Below are positions 1-8,019 of a DNA stretch of 32,000 bases, piece after piece. The stretch comes from Phenylobacterium sp. GTDB lineage: Bacteria > Pseudomonadota > Alphaproteobacteria > Caulobacterales > Caulobacteraceae. Positions within the stretch are counted from its first letter, which is position 1. Each line of letters opens with the position of its first letter. The notes under the pieces are model-generated. The model saw only the letters and a list, made by a program, of their open reading frames with translations, did not search any database and was not told the DNA's origin. The DNA lies in NCBI RefSeq assembly GCF_025934275.1, contig NZ_JAICYI010000041.1:1-32000 (forward strand). Direction: 5' to 3'. Position numbers and translations under genes: made by a program.

Positions 1-81
1 CTCCCCGAATCAGGAAGCCTCATGGACTCACATGCCGCCCCCCTGCGGAATCCCAGCCGCGATCACAATCGATTCAACTCG

Positions 82-348
82 ATGGCCGAACGCTCTAGAC
101 CGCGTCCGCCGGCCGGACTCCACCCGGGGGTGGAACCTGAGATCTTCGGCAAGGGCCCGGAGTCGGCCGACCGCATCGAGACCGTCTTCGACTATCCCGA
201 TTCCCCGAACACGAACGTGATCAGCCTCGAGCCCGGCGGCTGGCGCATGCGCACCACCGGGACTCCGAAGGGCAAGCCGACCAAGGAGTTCTCGGACCGT
301 CACTACCGGCCGATCGCCTGCGCGAAAGCCGGCATGTTCCCGCTCTAG
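82..348 (+). CDS. Hypothetical protein, about 88 aa
   Basis: I do not recognise a family. The frame has strong G/C at third codon positions from about position 130 to the stop, which supports real coding. The product is short, hydrophilic and proline/glycine-rich, with no signal peptide or membrane segment. The start is uncertain. ATG 82 has no clear ribosome-binding site. A GTG at 130, preceded by a run of G, would give about 72 aa, and the frame stays open further upstream to an ATG at 22. Its TAG stop (346-348) overlaps the stop of the convergent lipoprotein gene inside one CTAG. Confidence 0.5.
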   Translation: MAERSRPRPPAGLHPGVEPEIFGKGPESADRIETVFDYPDSPNTNVISLEPGGWRMRTTGTPKGKPTKEFSDRHYRPIACAKAGMFPL

Positions 349-710
349 CGGTTGGCGTAATGCTCCCGCCGCTCGATGCGGGAGCGGCGCTCGCCGAGCG
401 GATCGGAGATGCAGGCGGCGCGCACGCGGCGGTTCAGCTCGGCCCGCTTCGGGTCCTGCGCGGCGCTCAAGGCCAGAGTGGTCCCGATCCCCGCGAGCGG
501 CGTGGCCACAGCGCCGACTCCAACGCCTGCGGCTGTGCGGGCGAGTTCGTGGTCGTTGTAGCGGGCCACCTCCTTGCGGGCGGCCACGCAGCGGTGGCTG
601 GTCCAGCGCGGATCGGTCGTGTCGAGGCTCAGCACCGTCTGCTTGGGCGAGCTCACGCAGCCGCCGAGCGTCAGCACCAGGCCGCTGATCAGGAGGAGTT
701 CGCGCCGCAT
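345..710 (-). CDS. Small putative lipoprotein, 121 aa
   Basis: The N-terminus has two arginines, a hydrophobic stretch and then LTLGGC at about residues 13-18. This is a lipobox, so the mature protein would be lipidated at Cys18 and anchored in a membrane. The rest has a Gly/Ala-rich stretch in the middle (GVGVGAVATPLAGIGTTLAL) and an Arg-rich C-terminus ending REHYANR. It contains a cysteine pair besides Cys18, one in HRCVA and one in RAACIS. The function is unknown. I chose ATG 710 because it gives an intact lipoprotein signal and has GAGG about 7 bases upstream. A longer frame to 824 would bury the signal 38 residues in. It is convergent with the gene ending at 348. Confidence 0.65.
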   Translation of the reverse strand: MRRELLLISGLVLTLGGCVSSPKQTVLSLDTTDPRWTSHRCVAARKEVARYNDHELARTAAGVGVGAVATPLAGIGTTLALSAAQDPKRAELNRRVRAACISDPLGERRSRIERREHYANR

Positions 711-844
711 CCCGGCCTCATCGTTGACAATCCAGGCGAAGGCCAATCGCCGAGCGGGGCCCGGGGTTCCGCCCGGGCCGTCAGACACAATCGCGAAACA
801 AGCCGCGCCTAGGCCTCGCCGCACGATCCGATTTGGGGGAATCC

Positions 845-2332
845 ATGATCAGACGGGCCTTCGTCGCCGGCGCGCTGTCGCTCGGCCTCCTCGCCTCCCA
901 GGCCGCGGCCCAGACCGCTGGCGGACCGACCCTGAAGATCCATCAGGGCCAGCTGCAGGGCGCGCTGGCCGAGGGCGCCGCGAGCTATCTCGGGATCCCC
1001 TACGCCGCCCCGCCGGTCGGCGATCTGCGCTGGCGCCCGCCCGCCCCGGGGCCGAGCTGGCCCGGCGTGCGCGACGCCACCAAGCCCGGCGCGAGCTGCG
1101 AGCGCGACGTGGAGGACTGCCTCTATCTCAATGTGACCACGCCGGCCGGCGCGAAGCCCGGGCAGCGGCTGCCGGTGATGGTCTGGATCCACGGCGGAGC
1201 CTTCATCGTGGGCACCAGCATGGGGGCGTTCGGCGCAGTGCACGACGGCGCGGAGTTCGCCAGGAAGGGCGTGATCACCGTGACGCTCAACTACCGCCTG
1301 GGGCACGCCGGCTGGTTCGCGCACCCGGCGCTGGATAAGGCCGCGCCGTTCGCGAACTACGGACTGATGGACCAGATCGCGGCACTCAAGTGGGTGAAGG
1401 CCAACATCGCCGCGTTCGGCGGCGATCCGAACAACGTCACCGTCTTCGGCGAGAGCGCCGGCGGCATCTCGGTGCTCTACCTGATGCTCGCGCCTGATGC
1501 GCGGGGCCTGTTCCAGAAGGCGATCGGTGAATCCAGCTTCCCGCGCCACGAGCCGTTCACGCTGGCCAGGGCCGAAGCCGACGGCCTCAGGGCCGCGAAA
1601 GCCGCCGGCGTCGAGGGGACGGATGCGGCCGCCGCCGAGGCCTTGCGCAAGCTGCCGCTCTCGAAGCTGCCCTACGCCGGCGGCTTCACCGAGCGGGCGC
1701 AGCCGATCGAGGACGGGCGGCTGATCGCCTCCGGCATCACCGAGGGGTTCGCCGCGCACCGCCAGGCCAGGGTCCCGCTGATCGTCGGCGGCAATTCCGA
1801 CGAGGCGAGTCTGTTCCGGCCCACGCCGGCGCAGCTCGACGCCCTGCCGGAGGCCCGTCGGGCCGCCGTCATCGCGGCCTACGATCCCAATGGAAGCGGC
1901 GACAAGGTCCGCATCGTCCACGAGATGGTCACGGACAACTACATGACCGAGCCCGACCGCAACCTCGCCAGGATCGAGGTGAAAGCCGGCGCGCCGGTCT
2001 GGGTCTACTATTTCACGTTCGTGCCCGAGGCGCTCAAGGCCAGGGAGGCGGAGGGCGCGCCGCACACCGCCGAGATCCGTTACGTGTTCGGGGGCGCGCA
2101 CCAGAAGTTCACGGCCGAGGACGAGCCGGTTTCCAAGGCGATGAACGCCTACTGGGCGGCGTTCGCCAAGGCGGGCGATCCGGACTCTGCGGGCGGCCCG
2201 GCGTGGCCGAGGTTCGATGCGGCCCATGAAGCGGTGATGAACTTCGATGCGACGGGCGCGCACGTGGCCGACCACCAGTTCAAGGCCCGCCTCGACGTCA
2301 TCGAGAAGGAGCAGGCGAAGAAGAGCCCCTAG
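845..2332 (+). CDS. Type B carboxylesterase/lipase family protein, secreted
   Basis: This is an alpha/beta hydrolase of the type B carboxylesterase family, 495 aa, expected to hydrolyse carboxylic esters. A Sec signal peptide spans about residues 1-22 (basic MIRR, hydrophobic core, AAAQ at the cleavage site), so the enzyme should be periplasmic or secreted. Family landmarks are IPYAAPPVGDLRWRPP near residue 50, HGGAF as the oxyanion-hole segment, the nucleophile elbow GESAGG with Ser204, Glu320 in the NSDEASLF segment, and His407 in the PHTAEIRYVF segment. The triad is therefore complete. ATG 845 is preceded by GGGGGA at a good distance. A TTG at 833 would add four residues in front of the signal and is less likely. 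The natural substrate cannot be told from sequence. The gene is convergent with ku and stops 14 bases from it. Confidence 0.93.
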   Translation: MIRRAFVAGALSLGLLASQAAAQTAGGPTLKIHQGQLQGALAEGAASYLGIPYAAPPVGDLRWRPPAPGPSWPGVRDATKPGASCERDVEDCLYLNVTTPAGAKPGQRLPVMVWIHGGAFIVGTSMGAFGAVHDGAEFARKGVITVTLNYRLGHAGWFAHPALDKAAPFANYGLMDQIAALKWVKANIAAFGGDPNNVTVFGESAGGISVLYLMLAPDARGLFQKAIGESSFPRHEPFTLARAEADGLRAAKAAGVEGTDAAAAEALRKLPLSKLPYAGGFTERAQPIEDGRLIASGITEGFAAHRQARVPLIVGGNSDEASLFRPTPAQLDALPEARRAAVIAAYDPNGSGDKVRIVHEMVTDNYMTEPDRNLARIEVKAGAPVWVYYFTFVPEALKAREAEGAPHTAEIRYVFGGAHQKFTAEDEPVSKAMNAYWAAFAKAGDPDSAGGPAWPRFDAAHEAVMNFDATGAHVADHQFKARLDVIEKEQAKKSP

Positions 2333-2346
2333 TCCGCTGAGCGCGC

Positions 2347-3237
2347 TCAGGCGCGTTTCCTGGCGGCCGGCTTGCGGGCGGCGGGCTTCTTGGCGGAAGC
2401 CGCCCGCCGGCTGGACTTGGTCGTCGCCGCGGTGCGCGGCGCCGCCTTGCGCCGCTCGCCGCCGCCGGCCTGACCGAGGCTGCGCTTCAGGGCCTCCATC
2501 AGGTCGATGACCTCGGCCTCCTTGGGCTCGGACGGGGCGGTGATCGTGGCGCCCTTCTCCTTCTGGCGGATCAGCTCGCGCAAAGCGTCCTCGTAGCGGT
2601 CGTTGAACTGGCTTGGATCGAACGGGCCCTCCAGCTGGTCGATGATGCGGGTGGCGATGTCGACCATCTGGGCGTTGGGCTTTTCGTCGGGGATCTTGTC
2701 GAACAGCTCCTTGGGATTCTTCACCTCGCGGTTGGAACGGATCGAATAGGCGAGGATGCCCTTGCCGCGCGGCTCAAGCGCCATCAGCCGCTCGCGCTGG
2801 TGCATGACGAGGCGGCCCAGCGCCACCTTGCCCGACGTCTCCATCGCCTCGCGGATGACGGTGAAGGCCTCCAGCGCCATGTCGCCGTCCGGCACCAGGA
2901 AGTAGGGATCGTTCCAGTAGAGGCGGTCGATCCCGTCCTCGTCCACGAAACGCTCGATGTCGAGCGTGCGGGTGGTCGCCAGGCGGACGCTGGCGATGTC
3001 CTCGTCGGTGACCACGACGTAGCGGCCCTTCTCGATCTCGTAGCCCTTGACGATCTCGGAGCGGTCGACGGGCCCCGTCTCCGGATCGGTCGGGATCATC
3101 CGGATCCGATTGTGGGTCCTCTTGTCGAGCATGTTGAAATGCACCTCACTGGTGCTCGAGGCGCCGGTGTAGAGCGCCACCGGGCAGCTCACCAGGGAAA
3201 GGCGCAGGTATCCCTGCCATGTCGGTCGCGTGGCCAT
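2347..3237 (-). CDS. ku: Bacterial Ku protein (non-homologous end joining)
   Basis: The product is a 296-aa Ku-core protein of bacterial type, which binds DNA ends as a homodimer and recruits the ligase LigD. The N-terminus (MATRPTWQGYLRLSLVSCPV) and segments such as VVVTDEDIASVRLATTRTLD and YWNDPYFLVPD match the bacterial Ku fold. The last 50 or so residues are Lys/Arg/Ala-rich, with AAKKPAARKPAARKRA at the end. Such basic tails are known in bacterial Ku proteins and are thought to aid DNA binding and LigD contact. No ligD is in the window, so a partner must be elsewhere if the pathway works. It lies 63 bases downstream of the esterase at 3301-4824 on the same strand and could be cotranscribed. 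A GGAG precedes ATG 3237. Confidence 0.95.
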   Translation of the reverse strand: MATRPTWQGYLRLSLVSCPVALYTGASSTSEVHFNMLDKRTHNRIRMIPTDPETGPVDRSEIVKGYEIEKGRYVVVTDEDIASVRLATTRTLDIERFVDEDGIDRLYWNDPYFLVPDGDMALEAFTVIREAMETSGKVALGRLVMHQRERLMALEPRGKGILAYSIRSNREVKNPKELFDKIPDEKPNAQMVDIATRIIDQLEGPFDPSQFNDRYEDALRELIRQKEKGATITAPSEPKEAEVIDLMEALKRSLGQAGGGERRKAAPRTAATTKSSRRAASAKKPAARKPAARKRA

Positions 3238-3300
3238 TCTGGCGTCTCCGGCGCAATCCTAATCATCGGAAACGCGAAGGGATTTGATTCAGTTCGGGCG

Positions 3301-4824
3301 CTATTTGGAAAGCGCGAGCGTCGGCAGGACGGTGGCTTGCAGGGCGTCGAGCTCGACCTTGCGGAAATGCGTCCGCACGCCCGAGACGGCGCCGAACTCC
3401 ATCAGCTGGTCGCTCGAAGGCTTGTAGGCCGGCCAATCCATGCCGCCGCATCTCGGGGCGCCGGTCTTGGCGAAGGCCACCCAGCAGGCGTGCATGAGGC
3501 TGGCCATCCGCTTGTCTTCGTCCGAAACCACACTCATCGGCGTGCGGCGGCCCCAGTATTCCCAGACGTACTGGATCTCGTCGGCGTGGCTGGCCCGCGT
3601 CTTGGCCGGCCGGAAGCGGCTGCCGATGTAGGAGAAGTAGTAGAGCCAGGCGGGCTTGCCTCCGGAAGCTTCGGCGGCCACCCAACGCGCCGGCCCGCCC
3701 ATGATCCGGTCGGTGAACAGCGCGCGGGCCAGCTTCTCCTCGCCCGCCCCGGCGTCGGCGGCGTAGGCGGTTTTCAGCGCCGGGGTCATCAGCCGGGCGT
3801 AGCGCTCCGGTCTCACGGGTCCAGGGCCCATCAGCGAATCCTCGCCCGAGTTGGAGCCGATGATTAGCGGCACGTCGTCGAAACGACCGTCGGCCAGCGC
3901 CTGGCTCGGCGTCTCGGTCATCAGCTTGCCGTCGGTGAACGGGCCGAAGTTGGCGTTAATCGTCACCAGCTTCTCGACGGGCAGGGCGCGCAGCTCCGCC
4001 GGGGTGGCGGCCGCCGGCGCGCCGATCTTCGCCAACCCCGCGGCGCCCTCGGCCTCCTTCCTGGCGAGCGTCGTTGGCTGGAACCAGCCGGCGCCGGATT
4101 CCACGACGGCCTTGCGATAGAGGCCCCGCGCCACCGGCGTGGCCAGCAGGGCGAGCGTCGACATGCCGCCGGCGCTCTCGCCGAACACGGTGACGTTGTT
4201 CGGATCGCCGCCGAACGCGGCGATGTTCCGCTGCACCCACTTCAGCGCGGCGATCTGGTCCATCAGGCCGTAGTTGCCGACCGGATCGCCCGGCCGGGCG
4301 GAGGCGTCGATCGCCGGATCGGCGAAGTAGCCCAGCGCGCCCAGACGGTAGTTGATCGCCACCAGCACCACGCCGTCGCGGGCGAAGTTCGAGCCGTCGT
4401 AGATCCAGCCCGCCCCCGTCCGGTGGGCGCCGCCGTGGATCCAGACCATTACCGGCGCGCGCCGCGCCGCCTTCGGCGCATAGACGTTGAGCTGCAGGCA
4501 ATCCTCGGAGGTCGGCCCGTTGGCGCCGCCGTCGTTGGGAGCGCCGTTCGCCAGCATCGGCTGCGGGCACGAAGGTCCGGCCGCAGCCGCGTCGCGCACG
4601 CCCGACCACGGCTGGGCCGGCTGCGGCGGGCGCCAGCGGAGCGGCCCAACCGGCGGGGCGGCGTACGGGATGTCGCGGAACACGTTCGCGGTCGCGTTGC
4701 GCACGCCCTGCAAGGCGCCGCTCTCGATCGTCACGCGTACGGGCGGCAGGCTGGCCGCGGGCTGCGCCGCCGCCGCGCTCGCAACCGACAGGACGAAGCC
4801 GACAAGGAACCCTTGGAACCGCAT
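3301..4824 (-). CDS. Type B carboxylesterase/lipase family protein, secreted
   Basis: This is a second type B carboxylesterase, 507 aa, with clear likeness to the one at 845-2332 but well diverged. The signal peptide (MRFQGFLVGFVLSVASAAAAQ) has a Sec cleavage site near residue 20. The family block IPYAAPPVGPLRWRPP, the oxyanion segment HGGAH, and the triad Ser217 (GESAGG), Glu328 (NSGEDSLM) and His413 (SHADEIQYV) are all present. It has extra cysteines near SCPQPML and EDCLQLN that may form the usual family disulfide. GGAGGGG lies just upstream of ATG 4824. It is transcribed divergently from the TonB-dependent receptor, with 153 bases between the two starts. A shared role in taking up and cleaving an ester substrate is possible but inferred. 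Confidence 0.93.
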   Translation of the reverse strand: MRFQGFLVGFVLSVASAAAAQPAASLPPVRVTIESGALQGVRNATANVFRDIPYAAPPVGPLRWRPPQPAQPWSGVRDAAAAGPSCPQPMLANGAPNDGGANGPTSEDCLQLNVYAPKAARRAPVMVWIHGGAHRTGAGWIYDGSNFARDGVVLVAINYRLGALGYFADPAIDASARPGDPVGNYGLMDQIAALKWVQRNIAAFGGDPNNVTVFGESAGGMSTLALLATPVARGLYRKAVVESGAGWFQPTTLARKEAEGAAGLAKIGAPAAATPAELRALPVEKLVTINANFGPFTDGKLMTETPSQALADGRFDDVPLIIGSNSGEDSLMGPGPVRPERYARLMTPALKTAYAADAGAGEEKLARALFTDRIMGGPARWVAAEASGGKPAWLYYFSYIGSRFRPAKTRASHADEIQYVWEYWGRRTPMSVVSDEDKRMASLMHACWVAFAKTGAPRCGGMDWPAYKPSSDQLMEFGAVSGVRTHFRKVELDALQATVLPTLALSK

Positions 4825-4977
4825 CGCACCCCTCCCGGTCTCTGCCGCGGCATTTAGCCGTGCTTCCCACCGGCTCCGCAACCGCAGGCCGCCGCCCAGG
4901 CCGACATTGCCATATTTTAGGTTGCGGAATCGCCTAAGCTTCGCTCGCCTTGCGCAGGCGCCGGCGGGGAGATCAAG
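4825..4977. promoter_or_regulatory. Divergent intergenic region, esterase / TonB receptor
   Basis: These 153 bases separate two divergent starts and must carry both promoters. The only AT-rich patch is around 4906-4923 (TTGCCATATTTTAGGTTG). A TTGCCA at 4907-4912 could be a -35 for the receptor, but no convincing -10 follows at 16-18 bases. Ribosome-binding sites lie at both ends. No operator dyad stood out. Confidence 0.3.
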
Positions 4978-7143
4978 GTGCGCAGATCGGCGAGGTGGGC
5001 CGCCGCGGCCCTGGCGCTCACCCCGCTCGCGGCGCTCGCCAAGCAGCCCTCGCAGAAGCCGGCCGGCAAGACCGTCGAAGGCGTGACCGTCACCGGTCAG
5101 GGAACCGAGTTCCGCTCGTCCATCGACCGGCGCAGCTACGACATCTCCAAGGACCTGCAGACCACCACCGGCTCGATCGCCGACGCCCTGCGCAATGTCC
5201 CCTCGCTGGATGTGGACGTGAACGGCAACGTCTCGCTGCGGGGCGATTCCAACGTCACCATCATGATCGACAGCAAGCCCACCAACCTGTTCAAGGGGCC
5301 GGCCGGCGGCCAGACGCTGCAATCCTTCCCGGCCGACCAGTTCGAACGGGTCGAGGTGATCACCAATCCGACCGCCGCCTACAGCCCGGAAGGAACGGCG
5401 GGGATCATCAATCTGGTCACCAAGAAGGTCCGAAAGGCGGGCCGCTCCGGCTCTCTGCGCGCCAACCTCGGCGGCGCGGGCCGCCGCAACGCCAGCGTCA
5501 CGGGCGCCTACAACTCGGCCAAGGTCGCCCTCACCGGCAACCTGGCCGCACGCCACGATCCGCAGCATTCGAGAATCGAAGACTTCCGACAGACCGTCGA
5601 CACGACCACCGGCGAGACCCTGACCAGCAACCGCAACCTGAGCTTTAAGGGCCCAGTCGACCTTTGGACGGCGCGCGCCGCGATCGACTATGACGTGGGC
5701 GCCAAGACGCGGCTCTCCGCCGAGCTTCGCCACAACGACTTCACCTACGATCCCCACACGGTGCAGAGCTTCATCACCACCGATGCGACCGGCGCCGTGG
5801 TCGGCGATGTCCCGCAGACGGGCAGCTATCACCAAGACACGGACACGACGTCGGGTTCGGGGGGCTTTCGACGTCAGTTCGGCCAGGACCACGACCTCAA
5901 CGTCAATCTCAGCCAGGAGCGGACGCTCGCGAAATACGACGAGCAGCTGACCAACATCCACCTGGTCCCGGCCGCGACTGACAGCTTCAGGGACATCCTC
6001 CAGCGAGGGGCATTGGAGCAGACCGAGCTCAAGGCCGACTACAACCGCCCGATGCCGAACGAGGCGAAACTCAAGGCGGGCTATGATCTGCGGATCAACG
6101 ACAACCGCTATGACGTCGTAACCCGGGTCGGGACGGGGGACGCCGATGCGATCCCCAACCCGGTGCAGTCGGACCTCTTCCTCTACAAGCAGACCCTGAA
6201 CGCGGCCTACCTCACCTACGAGCAGCCAGTCGGCGACTTCACCGCTTTGGCGGGCCTCCGGTACGAGGACGAGCGCCTCGACCTCGACCAGGTCACCATG
6301 GCCTCGCGGCTGAAGCGGGAGGAGGGACGGCTCTATCCGAGCCTGCATCTCGCCTACCGGCTCTCCGAGGCCCAGCAGCTCACGGCCAGCTATTCGGAGC
6401 GCGTGCAGCGTCCCTCGCCCGAGGACCTCAATCCGTTCGTGCTGGTCGAGAGCACCGTGGCGAGCCAGGGCAATCCGAACCTGGAGCCGCAGATCACCCA
6501 CTCCTTCGAGGCCGCCTGGCAGCTCAAGGAGAACGGGACCTACTACCTCGCGACCCTGTTCTATCGGCTGAACGACCATGGCGTGACCACCGTCGTAAGC
6601 GACCTCGGCCATGGCATCTTCCTGAACACCAAGGAAAACCTCAGCCGCAGCCGCAACGCGGGGCTCGAGCTCGTCGCCAACGGCAAGCTCGGCAAGACGC
6701 TGAGCTACAACGCGAGCGTGAATCTCTACTGGGCCGAGATCGAATCCCAGAACCTCGGCCTGGCGGGCGTGAATCCGCGTCGGTCCGATTTGGCCGGCGG
6801 CGGGCGCGCGAGCCTGAACTGGCAGGCGACGCCGAACGACCTGTTCCAGGTGACCGGCATTGCGAACCCCAAGCGCCTGATACCGCAAGGTTTCTATGAG
6901 CCGATGTTCCTCGTGTTCCTGGGCTACCAGCACAAGTTCAGCGACAGCTTGTCCTTGGTGGTGACGGCGCAGGATCCGTTCGGGATCTACCGGTTCCGCG
7001 AGGTGCTCGACACGCCCCTCCTGCACGAGCACTTTACCAACCGCGCCCGCATCCAGGCGGCGTTCGTGGGCTTCACGTGGAATTTCGGCGGGGGTGCGAA
7101 AAAACGCGCCGAGCCCGCCTTCGAGTTCAGCGCGCCGCAGTAG
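4978..7143 (+). CDS. TonB-dependent outer-membrane receptor
   Basis: This 721-aa TonB-dependent receptor has a signal peptide (residues 1-21, cleaved after ALA), a plug domain of roughly residues 45-150, and a long beta-barrel. The plug contains SIADALRNVPSLDVD, VSLRGDSNVTIMIDSKP, RVEVITNPTAAYSPEG and GIINLVTKK, all typical of TonB receptor plugs. The barrel contains the repeated aromatic/charged strands and the RPSPEDLNPF...GNPNLEPQ segment common near the barrel end in this group. The sequence style is closest to the outer-membrane beta-barrel subgroup that is abundant in Bacteroidetes and also found in Caulobacterales. The start is GTG 4978, with GGGGAG six to seven bases upstream. No obvious TonB-box consensus is visible in the mature N-terminus. 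The transported substrate is unknown. Confidence 0.9.
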   Translation: MRRSARWAAAALALTPLAALAKQPSQKPAGKTVEGVTVTGQGTEFRSSIDRRSYDISKDLQTTTGSIADALRNVPSLDVDVNGNVSLRGDSNVTIMIDSKPTNLFKGPAGGQTLQSFPADQFERVEVITNPTAAYSPEGTAGIINLVTKKVRKAGRSGSLRANLGGAGRRNASVTGAYNSAKVALTGNLAARHDPQHSRIEDFRQTVDTTTGETLTSNRNLSFKGPVDLWTARAAIDYDVGAKTRLSAELRHNDFTYDPHTVQSFITTDATGAVVGDVPQTGSYHQDTDTTSGSGGFRRQFGQDHDLNVNLSQERTLAKYDEQLTNIHLVPAATDSFRDILQRGALEQTELKADYNRPMPNEAKLKAGYDLRINDNRYDVVTRVGTGDADAIPNPVQSDLFLYKQTLNAAYLTYEQPVGDFTALAGLRYEDERLDLDQVTMASRLKREEGRLYPSLHLAYRLSEAQQLTASYSERVQRPSPEDLNPFVLVESTVASQGNPNLEPQITHSFEAAWQLKENGTYYLATLFYRLNDHGVTTVVSDLGHGIFLNTKENLSRSRNAGLELVANGKLGKTLSYNASVNLYWAEIESQNLGLAGVNPRRSDLAGGGRASLNWQATPNDLFQVTGIANPKRLIPQGFYEPMFLVFLGYQHKFSDSLSLVVTAQDPFGIYRFREVLDTPLLHEHFTNRARIQAAFVGFTWNFGGGAKKRAEPAFEFSAPQ

Positions 7144-7172
7144 ACCCGCGACAAAAACGGTCGCCCCGGAAC

Positions 7173-7200
7173 TTGACTCCGGCCGGGGGATTACTAGAAC
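7173..7200 (+). promoter_or_regulatory. Predicted promoter of the imuA-imuB-dnaE2 operon
   Basis: TTGACT at 7173-7178 is followed after 16 bases by TAGAAC at 7195-7200, which fits a sigma-70-type -35/-10 pair. The -10 hexamer overlaps the LexA box, so LexA bound there would block RNA polymerase. The call is from pattern only. Confidence 0.6.
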
Positions 7201-7211
7201 AAAATCGGAAC
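7197..7211 (+). promoter_or_regulatory. LexA (SOS) operator
   Basis: GAAC (7197-7200), seven bases (AAAATCG), then GAAC (7208-7211) is an exact match to the alphaproteobacterial LexA site, usually written GTTC-N7-GTTC on the other strand. It overlaps the predicted -10 and lies 19 bases before the imuA ATG. The downstream genes are classic SOS targets, so confidence is high. Confidence 0.92.
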
Positions 7212-7230
7212 ATAAGGAGTCCGCAAAGCC

Positions 7231-8019
7231 ATGTCCGATTTTCGCGGGACCGCGCTCGCCGCGCTCCGGACGGAGATCGCCGCCCTGGAGGCGGCCGGAC
7301 GGGGGCGCGCCGGCGTCCTGCCGTTCGGCGATCCGGCGATCGACGGGAGGCTGCCCGGCGGCGGCCTCCCGCTCGGCTGCTGGCACGAGCTCTGCGGCGC
7401 GGGCCTGGAGACCGAGGCCGGAGCGGCCCCGGCCGCCTTCGCCGCGCTCATGGCCGCGCCGCTCGCGGCCCGCGGCGAGGCCGTCTGGGTGTTCCGCCGC
7501 GACGACCTCTTCGCCCCCGGCCTCACCGGCCTGGGCTTCCCGGCCGAGCGGCTGATCCAGGTCTGCGCTCGCGACGAGGCCGAGGCGCTGGCGGTGATGG
7601 AGGACGCGCTCTCCGCCGTCGGCGTGGCGGCGGTGATCGGGGAGGTGGAGGCGGTGGACCTGACGGCCGGGCGGCGGCTGCAGCTCGCCTGCGAGCGGCG
7701 GGGCGGCGCCGGCTTCCTGATCCACAGGCGCCCGTTCGGCGGAGCAGCCAGGCGCGCGACGGCGGGTTCGGCGGCCGCGACCCGCTGGCGGGTGGCCTCG
7801 GCGCCCTCCGCGCCGCCAGCGAACGAGTTCGGCCTGGGCGCGCCGCGGTTCGAGGTCGAGCTGGAGCGGTGCCGGGGCGGGCGGACGGGCGCCTTCCTCA
7901 TTGAAGCGGGGGCGGCTTATTCATGGGAGGCCCGTCATGGCCCGCATCCTCTGCGCCTGGTCGCCGACCTGGGCGATCGACACCTGGCGCCGGCGGAATC
8001 CGACCGCCGGGCAGCCTGA
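7231..8019 (+). CDS. imuA: ImuA, SOS mutagenesis accessory protein (RecA-like fold)
   Basis: The 262-aa product is the first gene of the ImuA-ImuB-DnaE2 cassette, which performs error-prone translesion synthesis after DNA damage. Features of the family are the N-terminal LRTEIAALEA helix, LPFGDPAIDGRLPGGGLPLGCWHEL (the RecA/ImuA-like beginning), VWVFRRDDLFAPGLTGLGF and the GFLIHRRPF segment. The P-loop seen in RecA is not preserved as a Walker A, as is usual in ImuA proteins. AAGGAG at 7214-7219 sits 11 bases before ATG 7231. Its last 83 bases overlap imuB in another frame, a sign of tight coupling. The promoter carries a LexA box. Confidence 0.9.
   Translation: MSDFRGTALAALRTEIAALEAAGRGRAGVLPFGDPAIDGRLPGGGLPLGCWHELCGAGLETEAGAAPAAFAALMAAPLAARGEAVWVFRRDDLFAPGLTGLGFPAERLIQVCARDEAEALAVMEDALSAVGVAAVIGEVEAVDLTAGRRLQLACERRGGAGFLIHRRPFGGAARRATAGSAAATRWRVASAPSAPPANEFGLGAPRFEVELERCRGGRTGAFLIEAGAAYSWEARHGPHPLRLVADLGDRHLAPAESDRRAA

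Noticed and set aside
809..2275. A 488-aa minus-strand frame antisense to the first esterase
   Set aside because: Its composition is typical of a reverse-frame shadow and shows no domain.
2347..3237. A complete Ku-LigD end-joining locus
   Set aside because: No ligD or other repair gene is adjacent to ku in the window.
3301..7725. A 1474-aa open frame on the minus strand covering the esterase, the TonB receptor and imuA
   Set aside because: Only its last 507 residues (3301-4824) are an esterase. The rest is antisense to clear genes with family motifs and reflects high GC.
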